Both the position numbers and the translations under genes were made by a program. A stretch of DNA of 64,000 bases from Halorubrum sp. DM2 (GTDB lineage Archaea > Halobacteriota > Halobacteria > Halobacteriales > Haloferacaceae), in NCBI RefSeq assembly GCF_901686465.1, contig NZ_LR594487.1, positions 902,894-966,893 of the forward strand, written 5' to 3'. Of the stretch, positions 10,636 to 18,256 are shown one piece after another. Below the pieces are notes generated by a model. It was not told the DNA's origin and did no database searches. It saw only the letters and a program-made list of their open reading frames with translations. The number at the start of each line of letters is the position of its first letter. Within the stretch, counting starts at the first letter, position 1.

Positions 10636-11718
10636 TCAGGCGGCCACGTCGCCGCTCGCCTCGAGCAGCTCCTTGTACCGGTTCCGGATAGTGACCTCGC
10701 TGACGTCGGCCACGTCGGAGACCTGACTCTGCGTCACTTTCTCGTTCGACAGCAGCGCGGCGGCGTAGACGGCCGCGGCCGCGAGCCCGACCGGTGACTT
10801 TCCGCTCGTGATCCCCGCGTTCGCGGCGTCGTCGAGCAGTTCGCGGGCCCGACGTTCGGTCTCGTCCGACAGGTCGAGCCGCGAGACGAACCGCGGGACG
10901 TAGCTCGTCGGGTCCGCGGGCTGGACGCGGAGCCCCAGTTCGCGGACGACGTAGCGGTACGTCCGCGTGAGTTCCATCTTCTCCACCCGCGAGACAGCCG
11001 TGAACTCGTCGAGGCTCCGGGGGTTGCCCACCTGCCTCGCGGCGGCGTACAGCGCTGCGGTCGCGACGCCCTCGATGGAGCGGCCGGGCAGGAGGTTCTC
11101 GCTCAGCGCGCGGCGGTAGATGACCGAGGCGGTCTCGCGGACGTTGTCCGGGAGGCCGAGGGCGCTGGCCATGCGGTCGATCTCGCCGAGCGCCTGCTTG
11201 AGGTTGCGCTCTTTCGAGTCGCGGGTGCGGAACCGCTCGTTCCACGTGCGGAGCCGCTGCATCCGCCGTCGCTGTCGCCCGGACAGCGACTTGCCGTAGG
11301 CGTCTTTGTCCTGCCAGCCGATGTTCGTCGACAGCCCCTTGTCGTGCATCATGTTCGTCGTCGGGGCACCGACGCGTGACTTGCTGTCCCGCTCGCCGGA
11401 GTTGAACGCGCGCCACTCCGGCCCGCGGTCGACCGAGTCCTCCTCGACGACCAGTCCGCAGTCGCTGCAGACCGTCTCGCCGTGTTCCGTGTCGCTCGCG
11501 AGCCGTCCGCCGCACTCGGGGCAGGTCGTCGTCCGCTCGCCCTCCCGTTCGCTCGTGGTCTCCTCGGCGCTCTCCGACCGCTCGGTTGCCGACTCCGTCG
11601 CCCGGGTTCGCGTGCGCTCCCCGCTCTCGTCCCCGCCGTTCGTGTCCGTGGCGTCGTTCGCGTTCGTGAGTCGTTCTCGCTCCGTACCGCCGCCGCTGTA
11701 GGTGTCTGTCTCTGTCAT
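10636..11718 (-). CDS. tfb: Transcription initiation factor TFB (copy 1, long N-terminus)
   Basis: A 360-aa archaeal TFIIB homologue that bridges TBP at the promoter and RNA polymerase. The zinc ribbon has CPEC and CSDC (C66, C69, C84, C87), followed by the B-finger segment [10 protein letters not shown] and the linker KSRVGAPTT. Two cyclin-like repeats follow, the second ending with the helix-turn-helix that reads the BRE ([18 protein letters not shown]). The 60 residues before the ribbon are a Ser/Thr/Glu/Arg-rich extension that the second copy lacks. A TATA-like element at 11742-11751 lies about 29 nt upstream of the ATG. Haloarchaea use several TFBs for alternative gene programmes. Confidence 0.95.
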   Translation of the reverse strand: MTETDTYSGGGTERERLTNANDATDTNGGDESGERTRTRATESATERSESAEETTSEREGERTTTCPECGGRLASDTEHGETVCSDCGLVVEEDSVDRGPEWRAFNSGERDSKSRVGAPTTNMMHDKGLSTNIGWQDKDAYGKSLSGRQRRRMQRLRTWNERFRTRDSKERNLKQALGEIDRMASALGLPDNVRETASVIYRRALSENLLPGRSIEGVATAALYAAARQVGNPRSLDEFTAVSRVEKMELTRTYRYVVRELGLRVQPADPTSYVPRFVSRLDLSDETERRARELLDDAANAGITSGKSPVGLAAAAVYAAALLSNEKVTQSQVSDVADVSEVTIRNRYKELLEASGDVAA

Positions 11719-11999
11719 GGGTTGCTCCGACGATCCCCCGACGAAAATACAGCGAGGTCCGCGAATCGCCAGTCTGTTAACGTATAGTTAGTCACGAAAA
11801 TATATAAATCTGCCGGTAAACGAAGGGCAGACATTCGAGGAAAAGGGCCTTATTCTCCGTCTGCGTCGGTGATTAGCTCTCTCCGGCTCCCTTCGCAACG
11901 ACGGAGCCACGCGAGTTCGGGAACGCGACGACGTATATACTTCTCCCTCAGAACTGCAACGACGCGAGGCGATCGAGCCCTCGCCGGGCGCGCACCCGA
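11719..11999. promoter_or_regulatory. TFB1 promoter and gene-free region
   Basis: No gene is seen. On the minus strand it holds the TFB1 TATA-like element (11742-11751), a second AT-rich tract with TATATAAAT at 11801-11810, and a third at about 11932 (GTATATAC). A small inverted repeat TAAC-GTATA-GTTA lies at 11778-11790, and a hairpin GGCTCC/GGAGCC at 11885-11908. The extra TATA-like tracts could give longer TFB transcripts or a short RNA; there is no proof of either. Confidence 0.45.
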
Positions 12000-12830
12000 T
12001 CACGACCGGTGTCCGGTCACCGACGCCGACACGGAGCCGATCGACTCGACGGTCGCGCGCACCTCGTCGCCGGGTTCGATCGGCTCCGCGCCCGGGGTTC
12101 CGGTGCTGAACAGGTCTCCGGGGCGCAGCGTCATCACCTCGGAGTGGAACGAGACGATCTCGGCGGGCGGAAACAGCATGTTCCGGACCTCGTTTTCGGC
12201 CGCGATCTCGCCGTTGACGCGCGTCGTCACTGTCACGTCGGAAAGGTCGATGTCGCCGTCGGGGACCGCGATCGCCGGCCCGACGACGAGGAACGTGTCG
12301 TAGCTCTTCGCGCGCGTGAGGAAGCGGGGGTTCCGCCGTAGCACGTCCTCGGCGGTCACGTCGATTACCGGGAGGTAGCCGGCGACGACGTCGGCCGCGT
12401 CCGCGGTCGCGACGGACCGACACTCTCGGCCGGTCACCACCGCCAGCTCCGCCTCCGCGGTCACGCGCTCGCTCTGCTCGCTCGGCGGCAGCCGGATCGG
12501 ACCGCCCGGTCCAGTCAGCGCGGTCGACGGTTTGGTGAAGCTCGCCGGCTCCTCCGGGCGGTCTTCGTCGAGGTCGCCGGCGTGGTCGGCGTAGTTGAGA
12601 CCGATCCCCCAGAGCTTGCCGAACCGCTCCAGCGGCGGTCCGAACGTGAGGTCGGCGGCGGGAACGCGGTCGGCGGGCGCGTCGTCGACGCTCGCGAGGT
12701 CGCCCGCGGCGGCCAGCGGGAGCGCGTCGCGAACGGTCTCGACGGCCGGCTCCGCCGCCGCGAGCGGCACGTACCCCTCGTCGTCGCCGAGCAGCGGTCG
12801 CCCCGCCGCGGTGCGCGCGAGGTATTTCAC
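12000..12830 (-). CDS. Fumarylacetoacetate hydrolase (FAH) family protein
   Basis: A 276-aa enzyme of the FAH superfamily. The core has the metal-binding arrangement: KLWGIGLNYADHAGD at the start of the domain, KPSTALTGPGGPI, then AEAELAVVTGR with the acidic metal ligands, GYLPVIDVTAEDVLRRN, RAKSYDTFLVVGPAI, and the end motif LRPGDLFSTGTP. Members act as fumarylacetoacetases, oxaloacetate or acylpyruvate decarboxylases, HpcE-type isomerases or, in haloarchaeal sugar breakdown, 2-keto-3-deoxy acid dehydratases. Which applies here is undecided. It is the third gene of a likely operon behind an SDR protein and a cupin (28-nt gap), suggesting degradation of a small hydroxy- or keto-acid. Confidence 0.85.
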   Translation of the reverse strand: MKYLARTAAGRPLLGDDEGYVPLAAAEPAVETVRDALPLAAAGDLASVDDAPADRVPAADLTFGPPLERFGKLWGIGLNYADHAGDLDEDRPEEPASFTKPSTALTGPGGPIRLPPSEQSERVTAEAELAVVTGRECRSVATADAADVVAGYLPVIDVTAEDVLRRNPRFLTRAKSYDTFLVVGPAIAVPDGDIDLSDVTVTTRVNGEIAAENEVRNMLFPPAEIVSFHSEVMTLRPGDLFSTGTPGAEPIEPGDEVRATVESIGSVSASVTGHRS

Positions 12831-12857
12831 GCGATGACTCCTCCGTTCACGGTCGGA

Positions 12858-13208
12858 TCACTCCTCGCGGTCGGTCCAGAAGTCGAACGAGCGCCCGGGC
12901 GCGAACACGTCGAGCCCGACCGCCCGCTCGTCGCCGGTGTTCTCCACGCGGTGCGGCTCGTTCGCTTCGAGGTGGACGGAGTCGTTGGATCCGAGCGTCG
13001 CCTCGTCGCCGTCGTCGGTCACGACCGTCAGTTCGCCCTCCAGGCACAGACACACCTGTTCGTTCTCGTGGTCGTGGAGCGGCGAGGAGTGGCCCGGCGG
13101 CTTCTCGAACCACTCGAACGAGAAGCGGTCGCTGCCCGCCATCGCCACGCGACGCCACCCCGCCTCCGGCTCGTACGTCTCGGCCTCGTCGAAGCGGACC
13201 GCTCTCAT
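12858..13208 (-). CDS. Small cupin protein
   Basis: A 116-aa single-domain cupin. Cupin motif 1 reads GHSSPLHDHENEQVCLCLEG with two histidines and a glutamate as probable metal ligands. Motif 2 is degenerate: NEPHRVENTG retains one histidine. The ATG overlaps the stop codon of the SDR gene by 4 nt, a sign of translational coupling. The cupin may be an isomerase, a dioxygenase or a ligand sensor for the pathway; it is too short to be two-domain. A longer reading frame was rejected because its added N-terminus is arginine-rich non-coding translation. Confidence 0.85.
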   Translation of the reverse strand: MRAVRFDEAETYEPEAGWRRVAMAGSDRFSFEWFEKPPGHSSPLHDHENEQVCLCLEGELTVVTDDGDEATLGSNDSVHLEANEPHRVENTGDERAVGLDVFAPGRSFDFWTDREE

Positions 13209-13993
13209 AGGTTCGCGCCGGTCGCGCCGCCGTCGATCGGGAGCGCGGTGCCGTTGATGAACCCGGACTTCGGCGACGAGAGGAACGCGACGGTGTTCCC
13301 TAGCTCCATCGGGTCGCCGATGCGTTCGAGGGGGTTGCCGGCCCACTCGGCGAGGCCCTCCTCGTAGGAGTCGTACTCGCCGCGATCGACGGCGTCGTTC
13401 ACCAGCTCGCGGATCCGCGACGTCTCGTGTGGGCCGGGCAACACGGCGTTGGCCCGGATCGCCGGCGCGAACTCCTTCGAGAGGGTCTTCTCTAACCCGA
13501 TGACGCCCATGCGGACCGAGTTGGACAACACGAGGCTGTCGAGCGCCTCCTTCACGCTCCGGGAGGTGACGTTCACGATGGTGCCGCCGTCGCCCTCGCG
13601 GAGGTGCGGCTCGGCCTCGCGCGCGAGCCGGACGACGCTCATCACGAGCAGCTCGTACGCCTCCTCCCAGTCCTCGTCGTCGGTCTCCAAGAACGCCCCG
13701 GAGGGGGGACCGCCCGCGCTCGTGACGAGGTGGTCGAGCCCGCCGAACTTGTCGACGGTCGCCTCCACGAGCGCGGTCACGTCGTCCGGGTCGGTGAGAT
13801 CGCCGGGCTGGGCGACGACCTCGCCCTCGGCGACCGACTCGATCTCCGCCTTCGCCTCGGCCAGCCGGTCCTCGTCGCGGCCGTTGATCACGACGTCGAC
13901 GCCCTCGCGCGCGAGCGCGGTCGCCGACGCCTTCCCGAGTCCGCTCGACGACGCCGTGACGAGCGCCGCGTTCCCCGCTATCTCAAGGTCCAT
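13205..13993 (-). CDS. SDR-family protein with altered catalytic residues
   Basis: A 262-aa short-chain dehydrogenase/reductase-like protein. The Rossmann start reads ALVTASSSGLGKASA, so the first glycine of TGxxxGxG is alanine. SAGG follows in the position of NAG. S144 of NVTSRS is in the catalytic serine position, but the tyrosine 13 residues later is S157 and the lysine is R161 (LSNSVRMGVIGL, aligned on the common KAAVIGL). A family of reductase-like SDRs with this LSNSVR motif exists. It may have a changed mechanism or a non-enzymatic role. First gene of the SDR-cupin-FAH operon; MDLEIAGNAA start at 13993. Confidence 0.85.
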   Translation of the reverse strand: MDLEIAGNAALVTASSSGLGKASATALAREGVDVVINGRDEDRLAEAKAEIESVAEGEVVAQPGDLTDPDDVTALVEATVDKFGGLDHLVTSAGGPPSGAFLETDDEDWEEAYELLVMSVVRLAREAEPHLREGDGGTIVNVTSRSVKEALDSLVLSNSVRMGVIGLEKTLSKEFAPAIRANAVLPGPHETSRIRELVNDAVDRGEYDSYEEGLAEWAGNPLERIGDPMELGNTVAFLSSPKSGFINGTALPIDGGATGANL

Positions 13994-14123
13994 ACGATCG
14001 CAGTGCGCGGTTACCGTGGAAAGCGTTTCCCCGGAGGCAATCCGCCGCCGGGGGGGTTCGGAGACGCTCCGCAGCCGGCGAGATCCGGGCCGGTCCCGCC
14101 GCGGCCGCACCTCCGATCGCGGC

Positions 14124-15080
14124 TCACCGGCTCCGGCTCACCGGGAACGCGACGCGGTCCGGGTTGTCGTTGAACCGCTCTAATATCCGCTCGTACAGCC
14201 GATTCTTCACGCGCTGGCCGCGCCGCGGATGGGTGAGATACCGAACCCTGAGTTCGACCCACGACTCCTGTTGGCGGACGTTGACCGTCGGCCCGTCGTG
14301 GACCTCCAACTCGACTGGGGTCTCCGCGAGCGCCTCGCGGTAGGCGGCGATGCCGTCGGCCATGTCCCGACCGAGCAGCTCCGTCGTCTCCTCTATCATC
14401 ACCTCGCGTGCGAACTCCAGATCGGTCTCGTAGGCGACCTGAACCGGCACCTCGTTCCAGACGTACGGCGACCCGCCACCGCCGAAGTTGACGACGTTCG
14501 ACGAGAGGACGACGCTGTTCGGGACGGTCACCACCCGCCCGGAGGGCTGGTTCGTCGTCACCAGTTCGCCGTTGATCTCCCACAGCGTCGTCACGAGGAA
14601 GTCGACCCCGATCACGTCGCCTTTCGCGTCGTCGATCTTGACTCGGTCGCCGACGCCGAACGGCTGCTTGACCGCGATGTACACCCACGCGATCAGCGAC
14701 AGGAGCGGCTGTTGGAGCGCGAAGGTGATCGCGAACCCGATCACGCCGAGCGAGAAGAGCAATCCGAGCCAGTTCTCCGTCGCCACCGCGAGCGTCGCCA
14801 CCGTCCCGACGATCCCGAACGCCAACCGGAGCAGGTTCCGGACGTTGTGCGCCCGGCGCTTGCTCGCCGACCGCGTCAGCACGCGGACCGCGAGCAGGTA
14901 GCTCCCGTACACCACGCCCGCGACGGCGACGACGAGCAGCGACCGACCGACGACTGCCGCCGCAGGGTACCCGCCGATCGGCGGCCAGTCGGCGAGCGCG
15001 TCGGTCGTCCCGGCGACGGTCCCGGAGATTCCGGCCAGCAGCCCGACCGCGAGCGACGCGAGTCCGAGTGGACGTCTCAC
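14124..15080 (-). CDS. MscS-family mechanosensitive ion channel
   Basis: A 318-aa membrane protein. It has an N-terminal hydrophobic segment, two further membrane helices, and a pore-lining TM3 region rich in Gly/Ala (SLGVIGFAITFALQQPLLSLIAWVYI). The MscS beta domain begins KQPFGVGDRVKIDDAKGDVIGVDFLVTTLWEINGE and is followed by VTVPNSVVLSSNVVNF. Such channels release solutes under hypo-osmotic shock, a clear need in a salt-loving cell. The start is GTG at 15080. It is flanked by genes of unrelated function. Confidence 0.92.
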   Translation of the reverse strand: MRRPLGLASLAVGLLAGISGTVAGTTDALADWPPIGGYPAAAVVGRSLLVVAVAGVVYGSYLLAVRVLTRSASKRRAHNVRNLLRLAFGIVGTVATLAVATENWLGLLFSLGVIGFAITFALQQPLLSLIAWVYIAVKQPFGVGDRVKIDDAKGDVIGVDFLVTTLWEINGELVTTNQPSGRVVTVPNSVVLSSNVVNFGGGGSPYVWNEVPVQVAYETDLEFAREVMIEETTELLGRDMADGIAAYREALAETPVELEVHDGPTVNVRQQESWVELRVRYLTHPRRGQRVKNRLYERILERFNDNPDRVAFPVSRSR

Positions 15081-15192
15081 GCTCGTCGCTCGCGGCCGAC
15101 CGGCAAAACGGTTGTGCCGTCGCTCGGCGTCGCACCGCGCTCGTCGATCCCGCGCCGCCGTCGATGTCGCCGTCGGCTCCGACTCTCGCCCG

Positions 15193-16461
15193 TCACTCGT
15201 CGACCGCGACGCGCGCCATCGCCCCCGCGAGCACCTCGGTCGCGGCGGCGCAGTCGTCCCAGTCGGTCCACTCCCGAGGGTTGTGCGAGATACCGTCGCG
15301 CGAGGGGGCGAAGAGCAGCGACGCGTCCGTGACGTGCGCGACCCGCATCGCGTCGTGGGCCGCCCCCGAGTGGAGGTCGATCGCCTTCCGGTCGGCGGCG
15401 ACGGCCGCCTCGTGGGTGGCCTCGCGCAGGCGGTCGCTCATCGGCGTCGGTGCCACGTCGAAGGGTCGCCCGAACTCGGTCTCGACCCCGCGTTCGCGCT
15501 CCAGCCGGGCGAGGGAGTCGCGCGCGGCGTCGACGATCGCCTCCATCGACTCGCTCTCGACGTCACGAATGTCCACGCCGGCCGCGACGCGTCCGGGGAC
15601 GACGTTCGTCGCGTTCGGCTCCACCGACAGCGAGCCGACGGTCCCGACCGCCGACGGCGACGCGGTCTCGACGACCTCGTTCGCGGCCGCCTCGACGTCC
15701 AAGACGAACTCGCTCGCGGCCGCGAGCGCGTCGGTGCGGTCGCCCATCGCGGTCGCGCCTGCGTGGTTCGCCTCCCCGTCGATCGTCGCCTCGCAGTGGG
15801 TGATCCCGGTGATCGTTGTCACGACGCCGGCGGCCGCGCCCGCCTCCTCCAGCTTCGTGTCCTGCTCGACGTGAAGCTCGTAGAAGGCGTCCCACGAGGA
15901 GGGGTCGAGCGTCTCCTCGCTCCCGCGGTAGCCGATCCGGTCGAGCGCCTCCCCGAGCGTCTCGCCGTCGTCGTTCGTCAGCGCGAGCGCCTCGTCGAGG
16001 GCCGTCTCGCCCGTCGCGACCGCCGAGCCGAGCAGTCCGTTCCCGAAGGTGCCGCCCTCCTCCTCGGTGAAGCTGACGACGCCGACCGGGCGGGCCGGCT
16101 CGAACCCGGCGTCGCGCATCGCGCGCACCGCCTCCAGCGCGGCGTACACGCCGAGCGGCCCGTCGAAGATCCCGCCCTCGGGGACGCTGTCGAGGTGGCT
16201 CCCGGAGACGACCGGAGCCGCGTCCGGGTCGGCGCTCGCCGGGGTCCACGTCCCGAGGATGTTACCGACTGCGTCGACGGCGACGTCGAGTCCGGCGTCG
16301 CGCAGGCGTTCGACCAGTCGGTCTCTGGCTGCTCCGTTCGTCTCGGTACCGGTTCGGTTCGTTCGCGCGTGCGCCGCCGGGTCGTCGGTCTCGACCCGAC
16401 CGAACGCCGCGTTCGCCTCGATGTCCGCGCGGAGGCGGTCCGCGTCGACTGGAAGGTTCAT
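15193..16461 (-). CDS. Zn-dependent M20-family amidase (hydantoinase/carbamoylase type)
   Basis: A 422-aa member of the N-carbamoyl-L-amino-acid hydrolase/allantoate amidohydrolase group of peptidase family M20. Metal-site signatures are GSHLDSVPEGGIFDGPLGV (His and Asp ligands), FTEEEGGTFGNGLLGS (Glu base and ligand), YELHVEQ and, near the end, HSGAAHDAMRVAHV. The lid domain (ITGITHCEATIDGEANHAGATAMGDRTDAL) holds the substrate-binding His/Asn. It splits an N-carbamoyl or ureido group, releasing ammonia and CO2. The exact substrate is not readable. The ATG at 16461 is preferred over a start 15 nt upstream. No hydantoinase neighbour is present. Confidence 0.9.
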   Translation of the reverse strand: MNLPVDADRLRADIEANAAFGRVETDDPAAHARTNRTGTETNGAARDRLVERLRDAGLDVAVDAVGNILGTWTPASADPDAAPVVSGSHLDSVPEGGIFDGPLGVYAALEAVRAMRDAGFEPARPVGVVSFTEEEGGTFGNGLLGSAVATGETALDEALALTNDDGETLGEALDRIGYRGSEETLDPSSWDAFYELHVEQDTKLEEAGAAAGVVTTITGITHCEATIDGEANHAGATAMGDRTDALAAASEFVLDVEAAANEVVETASPSAVGTVGSLSVEPNATNVVPGRVAAGVDIRDVESESMEAIVDAARDSLARLERERGVETEFGRPFDVAPTPMSDRLREATHEAAVAADRKAIDLHSGAAHDAMRVAHVTDASLLFAPSRDGISHNPREWTDWDDCAAATEVLAGAMARVAVDE

Positions 16462-16560
16462 ACCGAAGCCGGGCACCGCGGGATCAAAACGGTTCGGTCT
16501 GCGGCGGGGGCGTCCGGGAGGCGACCCCGGTCCGGACTCGGGCTGCTTGCGTCGGCCCGG

Positions 16561-16893
16561 TCACTCCCCGCGTCGCGCGAGCCAGTAGGCGGCCGACCCC
16601 AGCCCGAGTCCGGCTCCGAACGAGCGGGTCGCCGCCGGCTCGTCGACGGAGCGGCCGACCGCGACGCCGAGCGCCGCCCACGCCATCGCCACGCCGAGGC
16701 TCCGCCCGGGACCGCCCCGGAACCGCCGACAGCCCGCGGCCGTCCGCGCGTGTCGATAGCAGTAGCCGGCCGCGAACCCGAGCGCCAGCGGGGCGGCGCG
16801 CACCTCGCCGTCGGCGACCCGGGACAGCGCGAGAAGCCCCGCCGCCCCGAGACACTCAACCCCGACGCCGACCGCGCGCACCGCGTTGACCAT
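16561..16893 (-). CDS. Small membrane protein of unknown function
   Basis: A 110-aa protein with three to four short, Ala/Gly-rich hydrophobic segments (residues of about 5-25, 35-50, 65-80, 90-105) separated by basic turns. It has no motif I recognise. An ATG 15 nt upstream (16908) overlaps a TATA-like TATTTAAT element, so the ATG at 16893 is preferred, though neither start is proven. It is divergent from the PLDc_N-like gene and shares an AT-rich promoter region (16905-16920) with it. Confidence 0.55.
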   Translation of the reverse strand: MVNAVRAVGVGVECLGAAGLLALSRVADGEVRAAPLALGFAAGYCYRHARTAAGCRRFRGGPGRSLGVAMAWAALGVAVGRSVDEPAATRSFGAGLGLGSAAYWLARRGE

Positions 16894-16989
16894 GTGAACT
16901 GTTCGCATTAAATACAGTTATCCGTTTCGCCGAGCGGCTCCGGCCGATCCCAAAAACACTTGTCGGCGGCCGTTCTCGTCTGAATCGAC

Positions 16990-17202
16990 ATGTCCCCGTT
17001 GCTCCTCCAAGGTGCGGAAGGCGCTATCGTCCTCCTGATCGGGATCGCCTTCATAGTCGCTCACTTCGTGCTGATCGCGTGGACGTACTCCGACGCACAG
17101 AACCGTAGCGACCACCCGCCCGTCCTCTGGGCGCTCGTCGTGTTCTTCGCGCCGCTGCTCGGTATCCTGCTGTACTTCATCATCGGACGGAACTCCTACT
17201 GA
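16990..17202 (+). CDS. Small PLDc_N-domain membrane protein
   Basis: A 70-aa protein with two transmembrane segments. The end LWALVVFFAPLLGILLYFIIGRN is the signature of the cardiolipin-synthase/PLD N-terminal membrane domain (PLDc_N), and WTYSDAQNRS precedes it. The phospholipase catalytic part is absent, so it is a stand-alone domain, a common situation in haloarchaea. Function unknown. It ends 22 nt before the convergent exchanger gene. Confidence 0.8.
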   Translation: MSPLLLQGAEGAIVLLIGIAFIVAHFVLIAWTYSDAQNRSDHPPVLWALVVFFAPLLGILLYFIIGRNSY

Positions 17203-17224
17203 GGAGTCCCGGCCCGTCGGAAAC

Positions 17225-18253
17225 TCACACACCCCTGAGCGCGTTCGTCGCCCCGACCGTCTCGGCGACGACCCACGCGACGAACAGGCCGTAGGCCGCG
17301 AGCAGCGCGTACGACTCGCGCCGTTCCAGCGCGAGCTCCGTCCGGAGCGTCACGAACAGCAGGACCGTCGCGACGGTTAAGACGCCGAGCATCGGCACCG
17401 CCGTCGAGAAGTTGACGGCGACCTCGCCGACGATCAGCACGCCGAGCGGGATCGCGACGAGGAGGTCGAAGGTGTTCGACCCGAGGACGTTCCCGAGGCT
17501 CGTCGCCCCGCGGTTCTCGCGCGCGGTCCGGAGGCTCACGAGCGTGTCCGGGAGGCTCGTCGCGGCCGCGACGATCGTGACGCCGGCGAGGAACTCGGGG
17601 ATCCCGAAGGTGACGCCGAGCGACTCCACCGACGCGACGAGCCGCTCGACCGTGACGACGATGAGCCCGAGACCGGCAGCCAGCTTCGCCCATTCGCGGC
17701 GAACGTCGACGCCGTCGCGGACGTTGTCGATCGCGGCGTCGCCGACGTCCTGATACTGGATGAAGAGGTACAGCGCGTACAGCGCTAGCGGGATCACCGC
17801 GAGCGACCGGGGCATCGTCCCGACGATCGGGTCCGACGAGACCGGGAAGTAGATGACCGCGAGCGCGAACGTCACGACCAGCGCCGACACCGCGAGCATG
17901 TAGAACTGCGCCTCTTTGTACACGATCGTCCGGTTCGCCTCCAGTTCGCCCTCGCCGCCGATGCCCGCGACCGCGGGGATCACGAGGACGTTGAAGATGG
18001 CCGAGCCGACGAGCGCGCCCACGCCCATGTCGAAGACCCCGGTGAGGGCGGTGACGAGCACGCTCACAAGCTCTGGGAAGCTTGACCCGACCGCGACGAC
18101 GACGGACCCCTGAACCACCGCGGGCAGCCCGTAGTACCCGGAGAGGGTCTCGGCGGCCTCCTCTAACCACCCGCTTCCGAGCCAGATGAATCCGGTCGCG
18201 GCGACGATCACGAGGACGTGGACGACCGGCGCGTCGGGGAGGAGTCCCGTCAC
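17225..18253 (-). CDS. Sodium/calcium (CaCA-family) cation exchanger
   Basis: A 342-aa membrane protein with about ten helices and two inverted alpha-repeats. Repeat 1 reads VAVGSSFPELVSVLVTAL followed by GSAIFNVLVIPA; repeat 2 reads AAATSLPDTLVSLRTARE followed by LGSNTFDLLVAIPLG. The acidic residues in these repeats (E in FPEL, D in LPDT) are the cation ligands in this family, and their full presence suggests a working exchanger. The GTG start at 18253 lies 3 nt after the malQ stop codon, so the two genes are probably cotranscribed. Ion specificity (Ca2+ against Na+ or H+) is not readable. Confidence 0.92.
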   Translation of the reverse strand: MTGLLPDAPVVHVLVIVAATGFIWLGSGWLEEAAETLSGYYGLPAVVQGSVVVAVGSSFPELVSVLVTALTGVFDMGVGALVGSAIFNVLVIPAVAGIGGEGELEANRTIVYKEAQFYMLAVSALVVTFALAVIYFPVSSDPIVGTMPRSLAVIPLALYALYLFIQYQDVGDAAIDNVRDGVDVRREWAKLAAGLGLIVVTVERLVASVESLGVTFGIPEFLAGVTIVAAATSLPDTLVSLRTARENRGATSLGNVLGSNTFDLLVAIPLGVLIVGEVAVNFSTAVPMLGVLTVATVLLFVTLRTELALERRESYALLAAYGLFVAWVVAETVGATNALRGV

Positions 18254-18256
18254 GGT

